NCBI RefSeq assembly: GCF_008312835.1
Contig: NZ_VSKS01000004.1
Location: forward strand, 248,001-312,000
Direction of reading: 5' to 3'
DNA length: 64,000 nucleotides
Origin: Streptomyces marokkonensis
GTDB lineage: Bacteria > Actinomycetota > Actinomycetes > Streptomycetales > Streptomycetaceae
The position numbers were made by a program, and so were the translations under genes. This document shows positions 26,105 to 34,144 of this stretch, piece by piece (position 1 is the first letter of the stretch; every line of letters begins with the position of its first letter). The notes below the pieces were generated by a model. The model saw only the letters and a list, made by a program, of their open reading frames with translations, was not told where the DNA came from and made no database searches.

Positions 26105-28663
26105 CTACACCCACGTCCGGGGGCGGTAACGATTGGCACGTTCCACCAGGTCGATCCTCTCCTCGCCGCTCCGCGCCAGCCGGGCCAGCGTGCGGTACGA
26201 ACGCTCCAGGCCGAAGCGCAGGCCCCGCTCGTCCAGGCCGCTGCCGAGCAGCGTCCGGCCCCCGGCGGCGGGAGGGGCGGAACCCCGGCCCCCGGAGAGT
26301 ACCCAGTCGAGCCCGCAGCCGAGGACCTCGGCCGACAACAGCTCGCGCCGTGCCGGATCCAGACCGTACGCCTCCAGGGCCTCGACCTGCCCGGCGGCGG
26401 CGGTCAGATCGTCCAGGAACGGTACGTCACCGGGGGTGACCGCGCGTCCCCGCAGCCGCGCCCGGACGGCCGCCACCCGCGCGGCCGTGTAGTGGATGGA
26501 GGACTCCGGAACCGACTCCAGCGTCCGTACGGCACCACCGCGGTCCCCGGCCGCCAGCTGGACGCGGGCCAGACCGAACGCGGCGCTCACGTAACTCGGG
26601 TCGGTCGACCACACCAGGCGGTAGTACTCGGCGGCGTTGTCCAACTGGCCCAGCACCTCGGCGCACAGGCCCAGCGCCAGCTTCGGCGCGACCTCGCCCG
26701 GGAAGGCGTCGTAGACCGCGTCGAAGGCGAGCGCGGCGCCCTCGTGGTCGCCGGTGACGAGGGCGGCCACACCCCGGTACCAGACCACCCGCCAGTCGTC
26801 GGGATCCTGTTCCTCCACCGTGCGCAGCGCCTGCAGCGCGATGGCCCACTCACCGGTCTCCAGCCGGGCGCGGATCTCGCGCAGCCGGGTCTCGGCCGAC
26901 GGGGCGGGCGCCGCGGCCAGCGCGTTGATCAGCTCACCGGGGGCGGACGTCAGCAGGCCCGCGAGGAAACCGGCGTTGGGGTCGGAGGGGTGGACGTGCG
27001 GCACGGGGAGCGCGAGCGCCGCGGTGGCGCAGTCGACCGGCTTGACGAGGGTGACGGGCGGGGCGAGGGTGGCGGCGGGAGCGCCGCCGGCGGGCAGGGC
27101 GGGCCGGCCCTTCCGGGGGGCCGGCGTCCTGGTGCCCAGGCGGGACACGTCCCCCTCCAGCGCGGGGAACAACTCCGTGTCCGTCACCCGCAGTTCCGGG
27201 CCGAACAGCGTGGACAGCGCGGGACGGGCCCGTCCCGTCTGGAGCGAGACGACCTCCCGAAGGACGCCCGTCAGCTGCTCGGTCATCTCCTGCGCCGAGG
27301 CGAACCTGCGGGCCGGGTCCGGGTCGGTGGCGCGGACCAGCAGCCGGTAGAACGACTCGTACTGCCGGAAGACCTCGATGGTGTCCGGGTCGGGCAGCGA
27401 GTCCACGAAGACGTTCGTGTACCCCTGGAAGTCGAACGTGAGGACGGCGAGGGTACGGGCCACCGTGTACAGGTCGGACGCCACCGAGGGGCCCGCCTCG
27501 GCGACCTCCGGCGCCTGGTAGCCGACCGTGCCGTAGATGGCCGACTCCTCGTCGTCCGTCCGGCGCACCGCGCCCATGTCGATCAGCTTCAGCTGGTCCT
27601 CGGTCTGGATGGCGTTGTCGACCTTGAAGTCGCAGTACAGCAGGTTCCGGCTGTGCAGGTGGCCGAGTGCCTCCAGGGCCTCGATGCCGTAGGCACACGC
27701 CTGCTCAACCGGCAGCGGGTCCCGCCTGCCCTCCGGTGTGCGGCGGGCGTTGGCGATCTCCTTGAGGGACTTGCCGCCGACGTACTCCATGACGATGTAG
27801 CCGTCGAGCGAGCCGGTGCGCTGGTCCAGGTGCTCCACGAAGTTGTGGATCCCCACGATGTTGGCGTGCTCGATCTCCGCGAGGAAGCGCCGCTCGGAGA
27901 TCGCCGCCGCCATCGCGTCCTGGTCGCCCGTGTCCAGCAGGCCCTTGAGGACCACCCAGCGGTCCGAGACCGCCCGGTCCACGGCGAGGTAGATCCAGCC
28001 CAGACCGCCGTGCGCCAGACAGCCGGCCACCTCGTACTGGCCGTGCACCACGTCCCCGGACCGCAGCTTCGGCACGAACGAGTACGGATGGCCGCACTTG
28101 GTGCAGAAACCCTCCGTACGTCCCGGCCGGCCGCTGCGGGCGCGGCCCACCGGCGCCCCGCAGTCCGCACGCGAGCAGAACCGCTTGCGCTCGGGCACCT
28201 CGGGGTTCTCCAGCACCATCGCGCGCGGATCGGGGCGCGGGATCGGCGGAACCTGCACCAGTCCGGCGCCGAGGCGGCCCCGGCCGGACGACCCGGTACC
28301 GGCACCGGAGCTGCGCACCGACACCGAACGGCCCGACGTCCGGCCCGAGAGGGAACGGGAGAGCCGTCCGGAGACCGAGCGGCGGGACTTCGACGACTGG
28401 GACGACGTACGGGAACTGCGGCCGCTGGAACGGGAGCCGCGGGAGCTCCCGCTGTTCGAACCGCGCGAGTCGCGGCCCCCGACCGTGACGCCGGTGGGGG
28501 GCGAGGCGACCAGGCCCGTCGGCGACACGACCGGGGCGAGACCGCAGGTGTCGCAGTACAGTTCGCCGCCGCCGACGTCCTCGTACGTGCCGCCGCAGTC
28601 GGGGCGCTGACAGGCGCGCGGTGCCCGGCCGGCATCGGGCTGCTCGTTCTCCGGCTCGCTCAT
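26105..28663 (-). CDS. pknG: PknG-like Ser/Thr protein kinase
   Basis: 852 aa, ATG at 28663 with GGGGGAGG upstream. Order: ribbon 1 (C18, C23, C37, C40), Ser/Arg-rich disordered stretch (~66-120), rubredoxin-like ribbon 2 (C163, C168, C187, C190), kinase domain (~205-470), and a C-terminal TPR-like helical region. The catalytic Lys is K240 (VVLKG). The catalytic loop reads YCDFKVDN (Asp345, Asn350) in place of HRD, and the metal Asp362 is in IDMG in place of DFG; both are also PknG features. Mycobacterial and corynebacterial PknG phosphorylate GarA/OdhI to control 2-oxoglutarate and glutamate metabolism, sensed through GlnH/GlnX. Genes for such partners lie just upstream here. Confidence 0.93.
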   Translation of the reverse strand: MSEPENEQPDAGRAPRACQRPDCGGTYEDVGGGELYCDTCGLAPVVSPTGLVASPPTGVTVGGRDSRGSNSGSSRGSRSSGRSSRTSSQSSKSRRSVSGRLSRSLSGRTSGRSVSVRSSGAGTGSSGRGRLGAGLVQVPPIPRPDPRAMVLENPEVPERKRFCSRADCGAPVGRARSGRPGRTEGFCTKCGHPYSFVPKLRSGDVVHGQYEVAGCLAHGGLGWIYLAVDRAVSDRWVVLKGLLDTGDQDAMAAAISERRFLAEIEHANIVGIHNFVEHLDQRTGSLDGYIVMEYVGGKSLKEIANARRTPEGRRDPLPVEQACAYGIEALEALGHLHSRNLLYCDFKVDNAIQTEDQLKLIDMGAVRRTDDEESAIYGTVGYQAPEVAEAGPSVASDLYTVARTLAVLTFDFQGYTNVFVDSLPDPDTIEVFRQYESFYRLLVRATDPDPARRFASAQEMTEQLTGVLREVVSLQTGRARPALSTLFGPELRVTDTELFPALEGDVSRLGTRTPAPRKGRPALPAGGAPAATLAPPVTLVKPVDCATAALALPVPHVHPSDPNAGFLAGLLTSAPGELINALAAAPAPSAETRLREIRARLETGEWAIALQALRTVEEQDPDDWRVVWYRGVAALVTGDHEGAALAFDAVYDAFPGEVAPKLALGLCAEVLGQLDNAAEYYRLVWSTDPSYVSAAFGLARVQLAAGDRGGAVRTLESVPESSIHYTAARVAAVRARLRGRAVTPGDVPFLDDLTAAAGQVEALEAYGLDPARRELLSAEVLGCGLDWVLSGGRGSAPPAAGGRTLLGSGLDERGLRFGLERSYRTLARLARSGEERIDLVERANRYRPRTWV

Positions 28664-28682
28664 GACGCCTCCCCCTTGTCGC

Positions 28683-30020
28683 TCACGCGCCCGGCCCCCT
28701 CCGGTCGTCGGACCCGCCCTGGCCCGGCACCCGCGGTGCGGTGCCGAGCTGCTCGGAGGCCGCCTGCTGGTAGCGCAGCACCGCCTGTTCGGCGGCGCGC
28801 AGATCGCAGGGCGCGCTCCACAGCATGCGGCGCGCCTTCTCGTACCGCTCCACCAGGAGAGGGTCCTCCGCCAGACCGTGCCGGGCCACCTTCGCCTTGT
28901 ACGCGTCCAGCCGGCCGCGCAGCTCGGCCCGGACCGCCAGCGGCGCCGTCACCGCCGTCAACGACTGCCGGGCGCGCAGCAGTTCGTCCTCCGCCTTCTG
29001 CTCCAGGGACTCCAGGAGCGGGGACAGCCGGTGCCACTGCGCGTGTCTGCGGTACTCGGCCGCCGTCGACAACTGCTCCTGCAGGGCCGTCGGCGGACCG
29101 CTGACCACCGGCACCTCCGTCGCCGCGATCTTCGCCAGCACCTCGCCGCGCGCGGTGCGGGCCTCGGCGAGCGTGCGGTCGGCCCGGGACAGCACGTCGC
29201 GCAGCCTGACGATCCTCTTCTCGGCGTCCTGGCGCACCGTCAGCACCGCGTCGATCTCCCGGCGCACGTCCTCCAGTGCGCGTGCCTCCCGGTCGTAGAC
29301 CGTGGTGTCCGGTCTGCCACCGCCCGGCGCGGAACTGCCCTCCGCCGGCTTCCAGAAGGCCAGCGGGTCGGACACCACCTGCTCGCGCAGCTTCGTCAGC
29401 GTCCGGGTGATCCGCTCCAGGTCGTCGCCCGCCGGGTGCTCGCCCGGGCGTACGCCCACCGAGTGCGCGAGCCGGCTCGTGCGCTGGAGCTCGGCGGCCA
29501 GCAGATCGATCCGCGCGGGCAGCGCCGACCACACCGCGTCCGCGGCCACGACCATGTCCAGCGAGGTCGCGTACAGCTCGTTCATCCGGTCGACGAGCGT
29601 GGCGAGCGAATAGCGCTCGCTGAGCCTGCCCGGGCGGCCGCCGTGCGGCGCCGTCGCGCCGGCCGCCGCCGTCGCGCCGCCGGGCAGCGTCACCGACTCG
29701 CCGCGCAGCAGCTCCGTCAGCTCCACCAGGTCCTCCCGGCTGGACCAGCGGCGGCGGGACCGGATGTCGCGGGCGGTGCGCAGCGCGTCCGTGTACGCGT
29801 CGAAGCAGGTCCACAGCAGCGTGATCGACGCCTCGGTGACCTTCCAGCGCTCGGCGGTGAGCCCGGTGAGCTGCGCGCCCTCCAGGAGTCTTCGGCCCGC
29901 GTGGTCCTGCAGGGCGAGGAGCGAGGTCTCGATCGCCTCGTGCTCCGCGCCGAGCCGCGCCAGCGCACGGTCCACCTCGTCCCGGTCCAGCACCGGCCCG
30001 GTGGGATCCGTGTCGGCCAT
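28683..30020 (-). CDS. Coiled-coil protein of the PknG cluster, unknown function
   Basis: 445 aa, ATG at 30020 with GAGAGGTGATC as ribosome site. Nearly all helical: RDEVDRALARLGAEHEAIETSLLALQDH, ARALEDVRREIDAVLTVRQDAEKRIVRLRDVLS and AEDELLRARQSLTAV form long heptad-like stretches. There is no signal peptide or membrane segment. I do not recognise the family. It lies between the GlnH-like gene and the kinase (19 bp before pknG), so it may bridge the membrane sensor and PknG. Corynebacterial glnX-glnH-pknG operons, as I know them, do not contain it. Confidence 0.8.
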   Translation of the reverse strand: MADTDPTGPVLDRDEVDRALARLGAEHEAIETSLLALQDHAGRRLLEGAQLTGLTAERWKVTEASITLLWTCFDAYTDALRTARDIRSRRRWSSREDLVELTELLRGESVTLPGGATAAAGATAPHGGRPGRLSERYSLATLVDRMNELYATSLDMVVAADAVWSALPARIDLLAAELQRTSRLAHSVGVRPGEHPAGDDLERITRTLTKLREQVVSDPLAFWKPAEGSSAPGGGRPDTTVYDREARALEDVRREIDAVLTVRQDAEKRIVRLRDVLSRADRTLAEARTARGEVLAKIAATEVPVVSGPPTALQEQLSTAAEYRRHAQWHRLSPLLESLEQKAEDELLRARQSLTAVTAPLAVRAELRGRLDAYKAKVARHGLAEDPLLVERYEKARRMLWSAPCDLRAAEQAVLRYQQAASEQLGTAPRVPGQGGSDDRRGPGA

Positions 30021-30050
30021 CGATCACCTCTCGCTGCGGGGGTATTGACG

Positions 30051-30105
30051 GTTGTGGAGGTTGTGGAGGTTGTGGAGGTTGTGGGGGTGGTTGGGGTTGG
30101 GGGAG
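30051..30105. repeat. 9-bp tandem repeat and G-run cluster between glnH and the coiled-coil gene
   Basis: GTTGTGGAG is repeated at 30051, 30060 and 30069, with a fourth variant GTTGTGGGG at 30078. It is followed by further G-runs separated by T's up to about 30105. On the transcribed minus strand this gives C/A-rich leader RNA, so a G-quadruplex could form in the DNA plus strand. Copy number is likely to vary between strains. Confidence 0.7.
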
Positions 30106-30110
30106 TGTGG

Positions 30111-31223
30111 TCAGCTCTTTCGCAGGTATTCGGGGGCCGGGGGCTTCGACGCGGAGGGGTCGTCGCCGAGTGTGGCCGACAGCCAGTCCGCGTACGAGGA
30201 CTCCCAGCCGTCCGAGGTGTCCTCGCGGAAGTCCACCAGGATCTGGTTGACCCGGCGGACCAGATCGTCCGCGTCCTTCTTCATCGCCACGCCGTAGTAC
30301 TCGGCCGTGAAGGCCTCACCCTTGAGCTCGATCGTCGGATCCTGCGCGGCCTGGCTGGCCGCGAGCGCGCCGTCGGTCACCACCGCGTCGACCTCGCCGA
30401 GCTGCAGCCGCACCAGGCAGTCGAGCTGGTTGGGGACGGTCGTGCGGATGTCGGTGGACTCCGGGAGCCGGCCCGTCTTCTGGTCGGCCTCCAGCGTCGA
30501 GTGCGCCGTGGAACCCGTGGCCGTGCACACCTCCCGGTCCGCGAGGGTCTCGTCGTACCCCTCGACCGGCGAGGACTTGGGGGCCAGGACCTGCTGGCCC
30601 GTTTTGAAGTACGGCGCGGAGAACGCGACGTCCTGGAGCCGGTCGCAGTTGATCGTCATCGTGCGCACGACCATGTCGACCCGGCCGGCCTCGATCGCCG
30701 GGATGCGCTGGTCGGTCGGGATCGCCTTGAACTGGACCGCGTCCCGGTCGCCGAGTATGTCCTCGGCGATGCGGTGCACCAAGTCGATGTCGAATCCCTC
30801 GAGTTCGCCGCTCTCACCACTGTTGGGGTCGCGGTAGCCCCAGCGGTAGCTGTTCTGGTCCACCCCGACGATCAGCTTGCGCTTCTCGCCCTGACGGTTC
30901 TTGATCTCCTCGATCGTGGGGCCGTCGGCGCCGGAGGGGGAGAGGGTCTGCTTCTCCGGGGCCGTGCATTCCTCTTCGCCCCGGGTCTGGGTGTGTGCTC
31001 GCGCTTCTTCGCTGTGGGACACCGGTCGGCCGGTCGCCGCGTCGCTGTTCAGGGATCCGGTGCAGGTCAGGAGCAGAGCGAAGACCAGGGCCAGGGCGCA
31101 GGCCGTCGCCATCGCGCCCACTCCGCCCCAGCCCTTCAGCCGGGCCCGCAGGCGTGGTGCGGTCATCTTCGGTGCCCCCTTCGGCTCGGTCGCCCCCTCC
31201 GGGCCCGGCACGCGCGCGTTCAT
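30111..31223 (-). CDS. glnH: GlnH-like amino-acid-binding protein
   Basis: 370 aa from ATG 31223, which overlaps the GlnX-like stop (ATGA) and has CGGAG upstream. A hydrophobic segment (ATACALALVFALLLTC) ends in a Cys that could be lipidated, though TC is not a perfect lipobox. The rest is a family 3 solute-binding fold: LIVGVDQNSYRWGY, LEGFDIDLVHRIAEDILG, VDMVVRTMTINCDRL, VDAVVTDGALA. No ABC permease of its own is nearby. In mycobacteria GlnH binds Asp/Glu and signals through GlnX to PknG rather than transporting, and the same use is likely here. Confidence 0.88.
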   Translation of the reverse strand: MNARVPGPEGATEPKGAPKMTAPRLRARLKGWGGVGAMATACALALVFALLLTCTGSLNSDAATGRPVSHSEEARAHTQTRGEEECTAPEKQTLSPSGADGPTIEEIKNRQGEKRKLIVGVDQNSYRWGYRDPNSGESGELEGFDIDLVHRIAEDILGDRDAVQFKAIPTDQRIPAIEAGRVDMVVRTMTINCDRLQDVAFSAPYFKTGQQVLAPKSSPVEGYDETLADREVCTATGSTAHSTLEADQKTGRLPESTDIRTTVPNQLDCLVRLQLGEVDAVVTDGALAASQAAQDPTIELKGEAFTAEYYGVAMKKDADDLVRRVNQILVDFREDTSDGWESSYADWLSATLGDDPSASKPPAPEYLRKS

Positions 31224-32662
31224 CGGTACTCCGACAGCCTGCGGCCGATGCCCAGCAGCGCGCCGGCCGCGCCCAGCACGGCGAGGACCGCCGCGCCGAT
31301 CGGCAGGCCCGTCAGCGCGTCCCTGCCGTCGCCGGCCGCCTGCCGGAACTCGGTCTCCTCGTGGTCCAGCGCGGTGGCCAGGTTCTTGTCGACGCTGTCG
31401 AAACACTCGCCCGTCGCGCCCTTGTCACCGATCACCATGTCCAGCGCCCGCTGGTAGTTGCCGTTCTCGTCCTGCTCACGGGCGGCCTCGTGGCGCTTCT
31501 TCCACTCCGTCATGTTGCCCACCGCCGCGGTGACCGGCTTGGCGCCGTCGTCGTCGTCCGCGAGCCGCTCCGCGCCGGCCAGGCCCTTGGCGAGGGTGTC
31601 CATGTCGCGCCCGAAGTCGAAGTCGTAGGCGTCGTACGTCTCGTCGCCCACCTTCTTCGTCTCCGCGCCGCGCGCCACCAGGGTCAGGTTCTCGTTGCCC
31701 CGTGCCTTCAGGGAGGCGATGCGCGCGTCGTGCAGCACGTTGAGCGAGCGGACACCGTGGTCGTAGGAGTCGTCGAGGTTCGAGCGGGCGAGGGTGTGGC
31801 CGACCGTCAGCCACAGCAGGACGACGCTCGCCGTCGCCGTCGCCGCCACCAGGCCGTGGTTCAGTACGCGGTTGGTGCGCAGGTAGTTGCGGCGCTGGGC
31901 CCAGGCGAGCGCCGCGAGCGTGACGACGCCGAGGGCCATCGCGGGCCAGGGGTACGGGGTCGCGTCCGCGTAGTCGGAACGGAGGCGCTGGTTCTCCTTG
32001 GTGTAGAGGTCCTCCGCCGCCGGGAGCATCTCCTCCTGCATCTTCTCGTTCGCGTACCGCAGGTAGGCGCCGCCGACGGGGTAGCCCTGGCGGTTGTACG
32101 TGCGGGCGCGTTCCACCAGGCCCTTGTACTCCGGGAGCAGGCGGTTGAGCTTGGCGATCGTCTTCGCGGAGGGGGAGCCGGGGTCCGAGTTGGCGGCGGC
32201 GTTGACGAGTTTGGCGGCGGCGGTGCGGATGTCCCGCTCGTAGCGCTCCCGGGAGGCGGCGGTCTCCTGACCGCCCGCGAGGAAGCCGCTGGAGGCCGTG
32301 GTGTTGGCGTCGGCGAGGGAGCGGTAGATGTCGGCGGCGTCGGAGGTGAGGGGCTGGCTGCTGGTGAGGACGTCGTCCGCGGCCGCGGCCCGGTCCGTCA
32401 TCTGCCAGGCCGTCACGGCGCCGAAGGCGACGACGAGGGTGGCCAGGACCGCGCCGATGACGCGGAGGCGGCCGGGTTCCGTGGTGGCGGCCTTGCGCAG
32501 GCGGTCGACGCCCTCGGCGAAGGCGGTGCGGCGGGGGGCGGTCGGTGGGGTGGTGGGGGGTGGGGTGGGCGCCGGGGTGGTGCGCTGCGGTGGGACCGCG
32601 GGCAGGGTGGACGTGGCGTTGCCCGGTGGTGGTGGTGCCGTGCTGTTCGGTGTGTGTGTCAT
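31220..32662 (-). CDS. glnX: GlnX-like four-helix membrane signalling protein
   Basis: 480 aa from ATG 32662 (GGGGGAGG 4 bp upstream). After a Pro/Thr-rich cytoplasmic tail come TM1 (VIGAVLATLVVAFGAVTAW), an extracytoplasmic helical domain (~100-230), TM2 (PAMALGVVTLAALAWA), TM3 (GLVAATATASVVLLWLTVGH), a second helical domain, and TM4 (IGAAVLAVLGAAGALLGIG). This four-helix, two-loop form fits GlnX, which relays the GlnH ligand state across the membrane to PknG. First gene of the cluster; it shares ATGA with glnH. Confidence 0.82.
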   Translation of the reverse strand: MTHTPNSTAPPPPGNATSTLPAVPPQRTTPAPTPPPTTPPTAPRRTAFAEGVDRLRKAATTEPGRLRVIGAVLATLVVAFGAVTAWQMTDRAAAADDVLTSSQPLTSDAADIYRSLADANTTASSGFLAGGQETAASRERYERDIRTAAAKLVNAAANSDPGSPSAKTIAKLNRLLPEYKGLVERARTYNRQGYPVGGAYLRYANEKMQEEMLPAAEDLYTKENQRLRSDYADATPYPWPAMALGVVTLAALAWAQRRNYLRTNRVLNHGLVAATATASVVLLWLTVGHTLARSNLDDSYDHGVRSLNVLHDARIASLKARGNENLTLVARGAETKKVGDETYDAYDFDFGRDMDTLAKGLAGAERLADDDDGAKPVTAAVGNMTEWKKRHEAAREQDENGNYQRALDMVIGDKGATGECFDSVDKNLATALDHEETEFRQAAGDGRDALTGLPIGAAVLAVLGAAGALLGIGRRLSEYR

Positions 32663-33172
32663 GTGACCTCCCCCATGGTCATCCTCCGCGGCAAGTATCG
32701 CCGCCGGGGCTGACATATGCACCGGCCTTGGCACGATCTTGATCCGATTGCGGCGCGATTGCCGGGAATTCGGCCACCGCCGACCCCACCCTGCCCAGGA
32801 ACACGCCCGGGAATTCGGTTCGGTTCCATGTGCGGGTGGTGGTCGTATGCCTGCGGCGCCACTTCCTGTGGTGGGGGTGCGCGTAGCGCCTACGGGTGGT
32901 GGGTGGGTCGGGGCCGGGTCGGGGGTGTACGTCCTCGGACTGGCGCGACCGCGTTGCCCGGTGGAGGTGCGGGGCGTTGACTCGCGCCAGCCGCTGCGGG
33001 CGCACACCCCCGCCCCGACCCCTCCGCGCCGTAGGCGGCCAACCCCGCTCCCGCGGCCAATCCCGCTCCCGCGGGCAGTCGTGCCGCTGGGGCGGCACGG
33101 GTGGGCGCGACGGCACCCCGTAGGCGCCGGGCTGCGCAGACTCCCCCCGGACCACACAAGCCCCGGGCTCGC
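32663..33172. other. Promoter region of the glnX-pknG cluster
   Basis: About 510 bp with no supportable gene. A 12-bp direct repeat CCGGGAATTCGG at 32762-32773 and 32807-32818 (45 bp apart) lies 100-155 bp upstream of glnX and may bind a regulator. A GATACT -10-like box is visible on the minus strand close to the start codon, without a clear -35. Confidence 0.45.
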
Positions 33173-34144
33173 TCACCCCCCGTAATGCCCGCGCAGCCGC
33201 TCCCGCGCGGACCACGGTGCCGACAAGTGGTCCAGTCCCAACAGCCCCGCCCCCAGCACAGGGCTCGCCGTGACCACCCGGGGCACCGCCTTGGGCGCCC
33301 GCTCGGCGAGGAGGGCGTGGATACGGTCGTTCAGCAGAGCGTGCCGCGCCGCCAGCACACCCCCGCCCAGCAGCACGGGCGTCTCCTCGTCCAGCAGATC
33401 CAGCCGCGTCAGCGCGACCACCGCCATCGTCACGATCTCCTCCGCCTGCCGGTCCACGATCGCCCGCGCGACCCCGTCCCCCTCCGCCGCGGTGGCGAAG
33501 AGGACCGGGGTGAGCTCGTGGCGCCGGGCCGGGGCCACCTTCTCCAGGTGCAGCGCCTCGATCAGCGCGGGCATGTCGGGGAGCCCGAAGTGCGCCGGGA
33601 GCGCACCGGTCAGCGCCGTGGGCGCACCGCGCCCGTCGTCCGCTCGGGCCGCGTGCCAGAGGGCCTCCTCGGCCAGCGCCCAACCCCCGCCCCAGTCACC
33701 GGAGACGCGACCGAGCGCCGGGAAGCGCGCCGTACGGCCGTCGGGACGCATGCCCACGCAGTTGATGCCCGCGCCGCAGACGACGGCCACGCCCCGGGGC
33801 TCGGTCACCCCCGCGCGCAGGATCGCGAACGTGTCGTTGCGCACCTCGACGGTCCTGCCCCAGCCGCACGCCGTCAGTGCCGCCGTCAGCTGTTCCTCCT
33901 CGACGGGCAGGTCGGCGTTGGCCAGGCAGGCCGAGACGTGGGCGACGGTGGGGGCTTCGGCTTCGGTCAGGGCCCGGGTGACGGTGGTGGTGAGGGTGCC
34001 CATCGCCGTGTCCAGGCCCACGGCCGGGGGACGGAAGCCCTCCCCCCGGGCCGTCGCCAGCACCGTTCCGTCGTGGGCGACCACCGCCACGTCGGTCTTG
34101 CTGTTGCCGGCGTCGATGGCGAGGACGCCCGCGGTCAGGCCCAC
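33173..34144 (-). CDS. csnK: BadF/BadG-type sugar kinase (N-acetylglucosamine kinase-like)
   Basis: 323 aa from GTG 34144, which starts inside the end of the GH4 gene (10-bp overlap). The ASKHA fold is clear: VLAIDAGNSKTDVAVV phosphate-1 motif, VCGAGINCVG phosphate-2, GDWGGGWAL, and PVLLGGGVLAARHALL adenosine motif. It is the last gene of the operon. It would phosphorylate glucosamine or GlcN-oligosaccharide-derived sugars after uptake. The order matches csnR-E-F-G-H-K of S. coelicolor, where the locus handles chitosan-derived glucosamine oligomers. Confidence 0.85.
   Translation of the reverse strand: MGLTAGVLAIDAGNSKTDVAVVAHDGTVLATARGEGFRPPAVGLDTAMGTLTTTVTRALTEAEAPTVAHVSACLANADLPVEEEQLTAALTACGWGRTVEVRNDTFAILRAGVTEPRGVAVVCGAGINCVGMRPDGRTARFPALGRVSGDWGGGWALAEEALWHAARADDGRGAPTALTGALPAHFGLPDMPALIEALHLEKVAPARRHELTPVLFATAAEGDGVARAIVDRQAEEIVTMAVVALTRLDLLDEETPVLLGGGVLAARHALLNDRIHALLAERAPKAVPRVVTASPVLGAGLLGLDHLSAPWSARERLRGHYGG

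Noticed and set aside
24614-29104. 1496-aa plus-strand open frame across phosphatase and kinase genes
   Set aside because: Its protein is Arg/Gly/Val-rich shadow sequence; the opposite strand encodes well-recognised PP2C and PknG domains.
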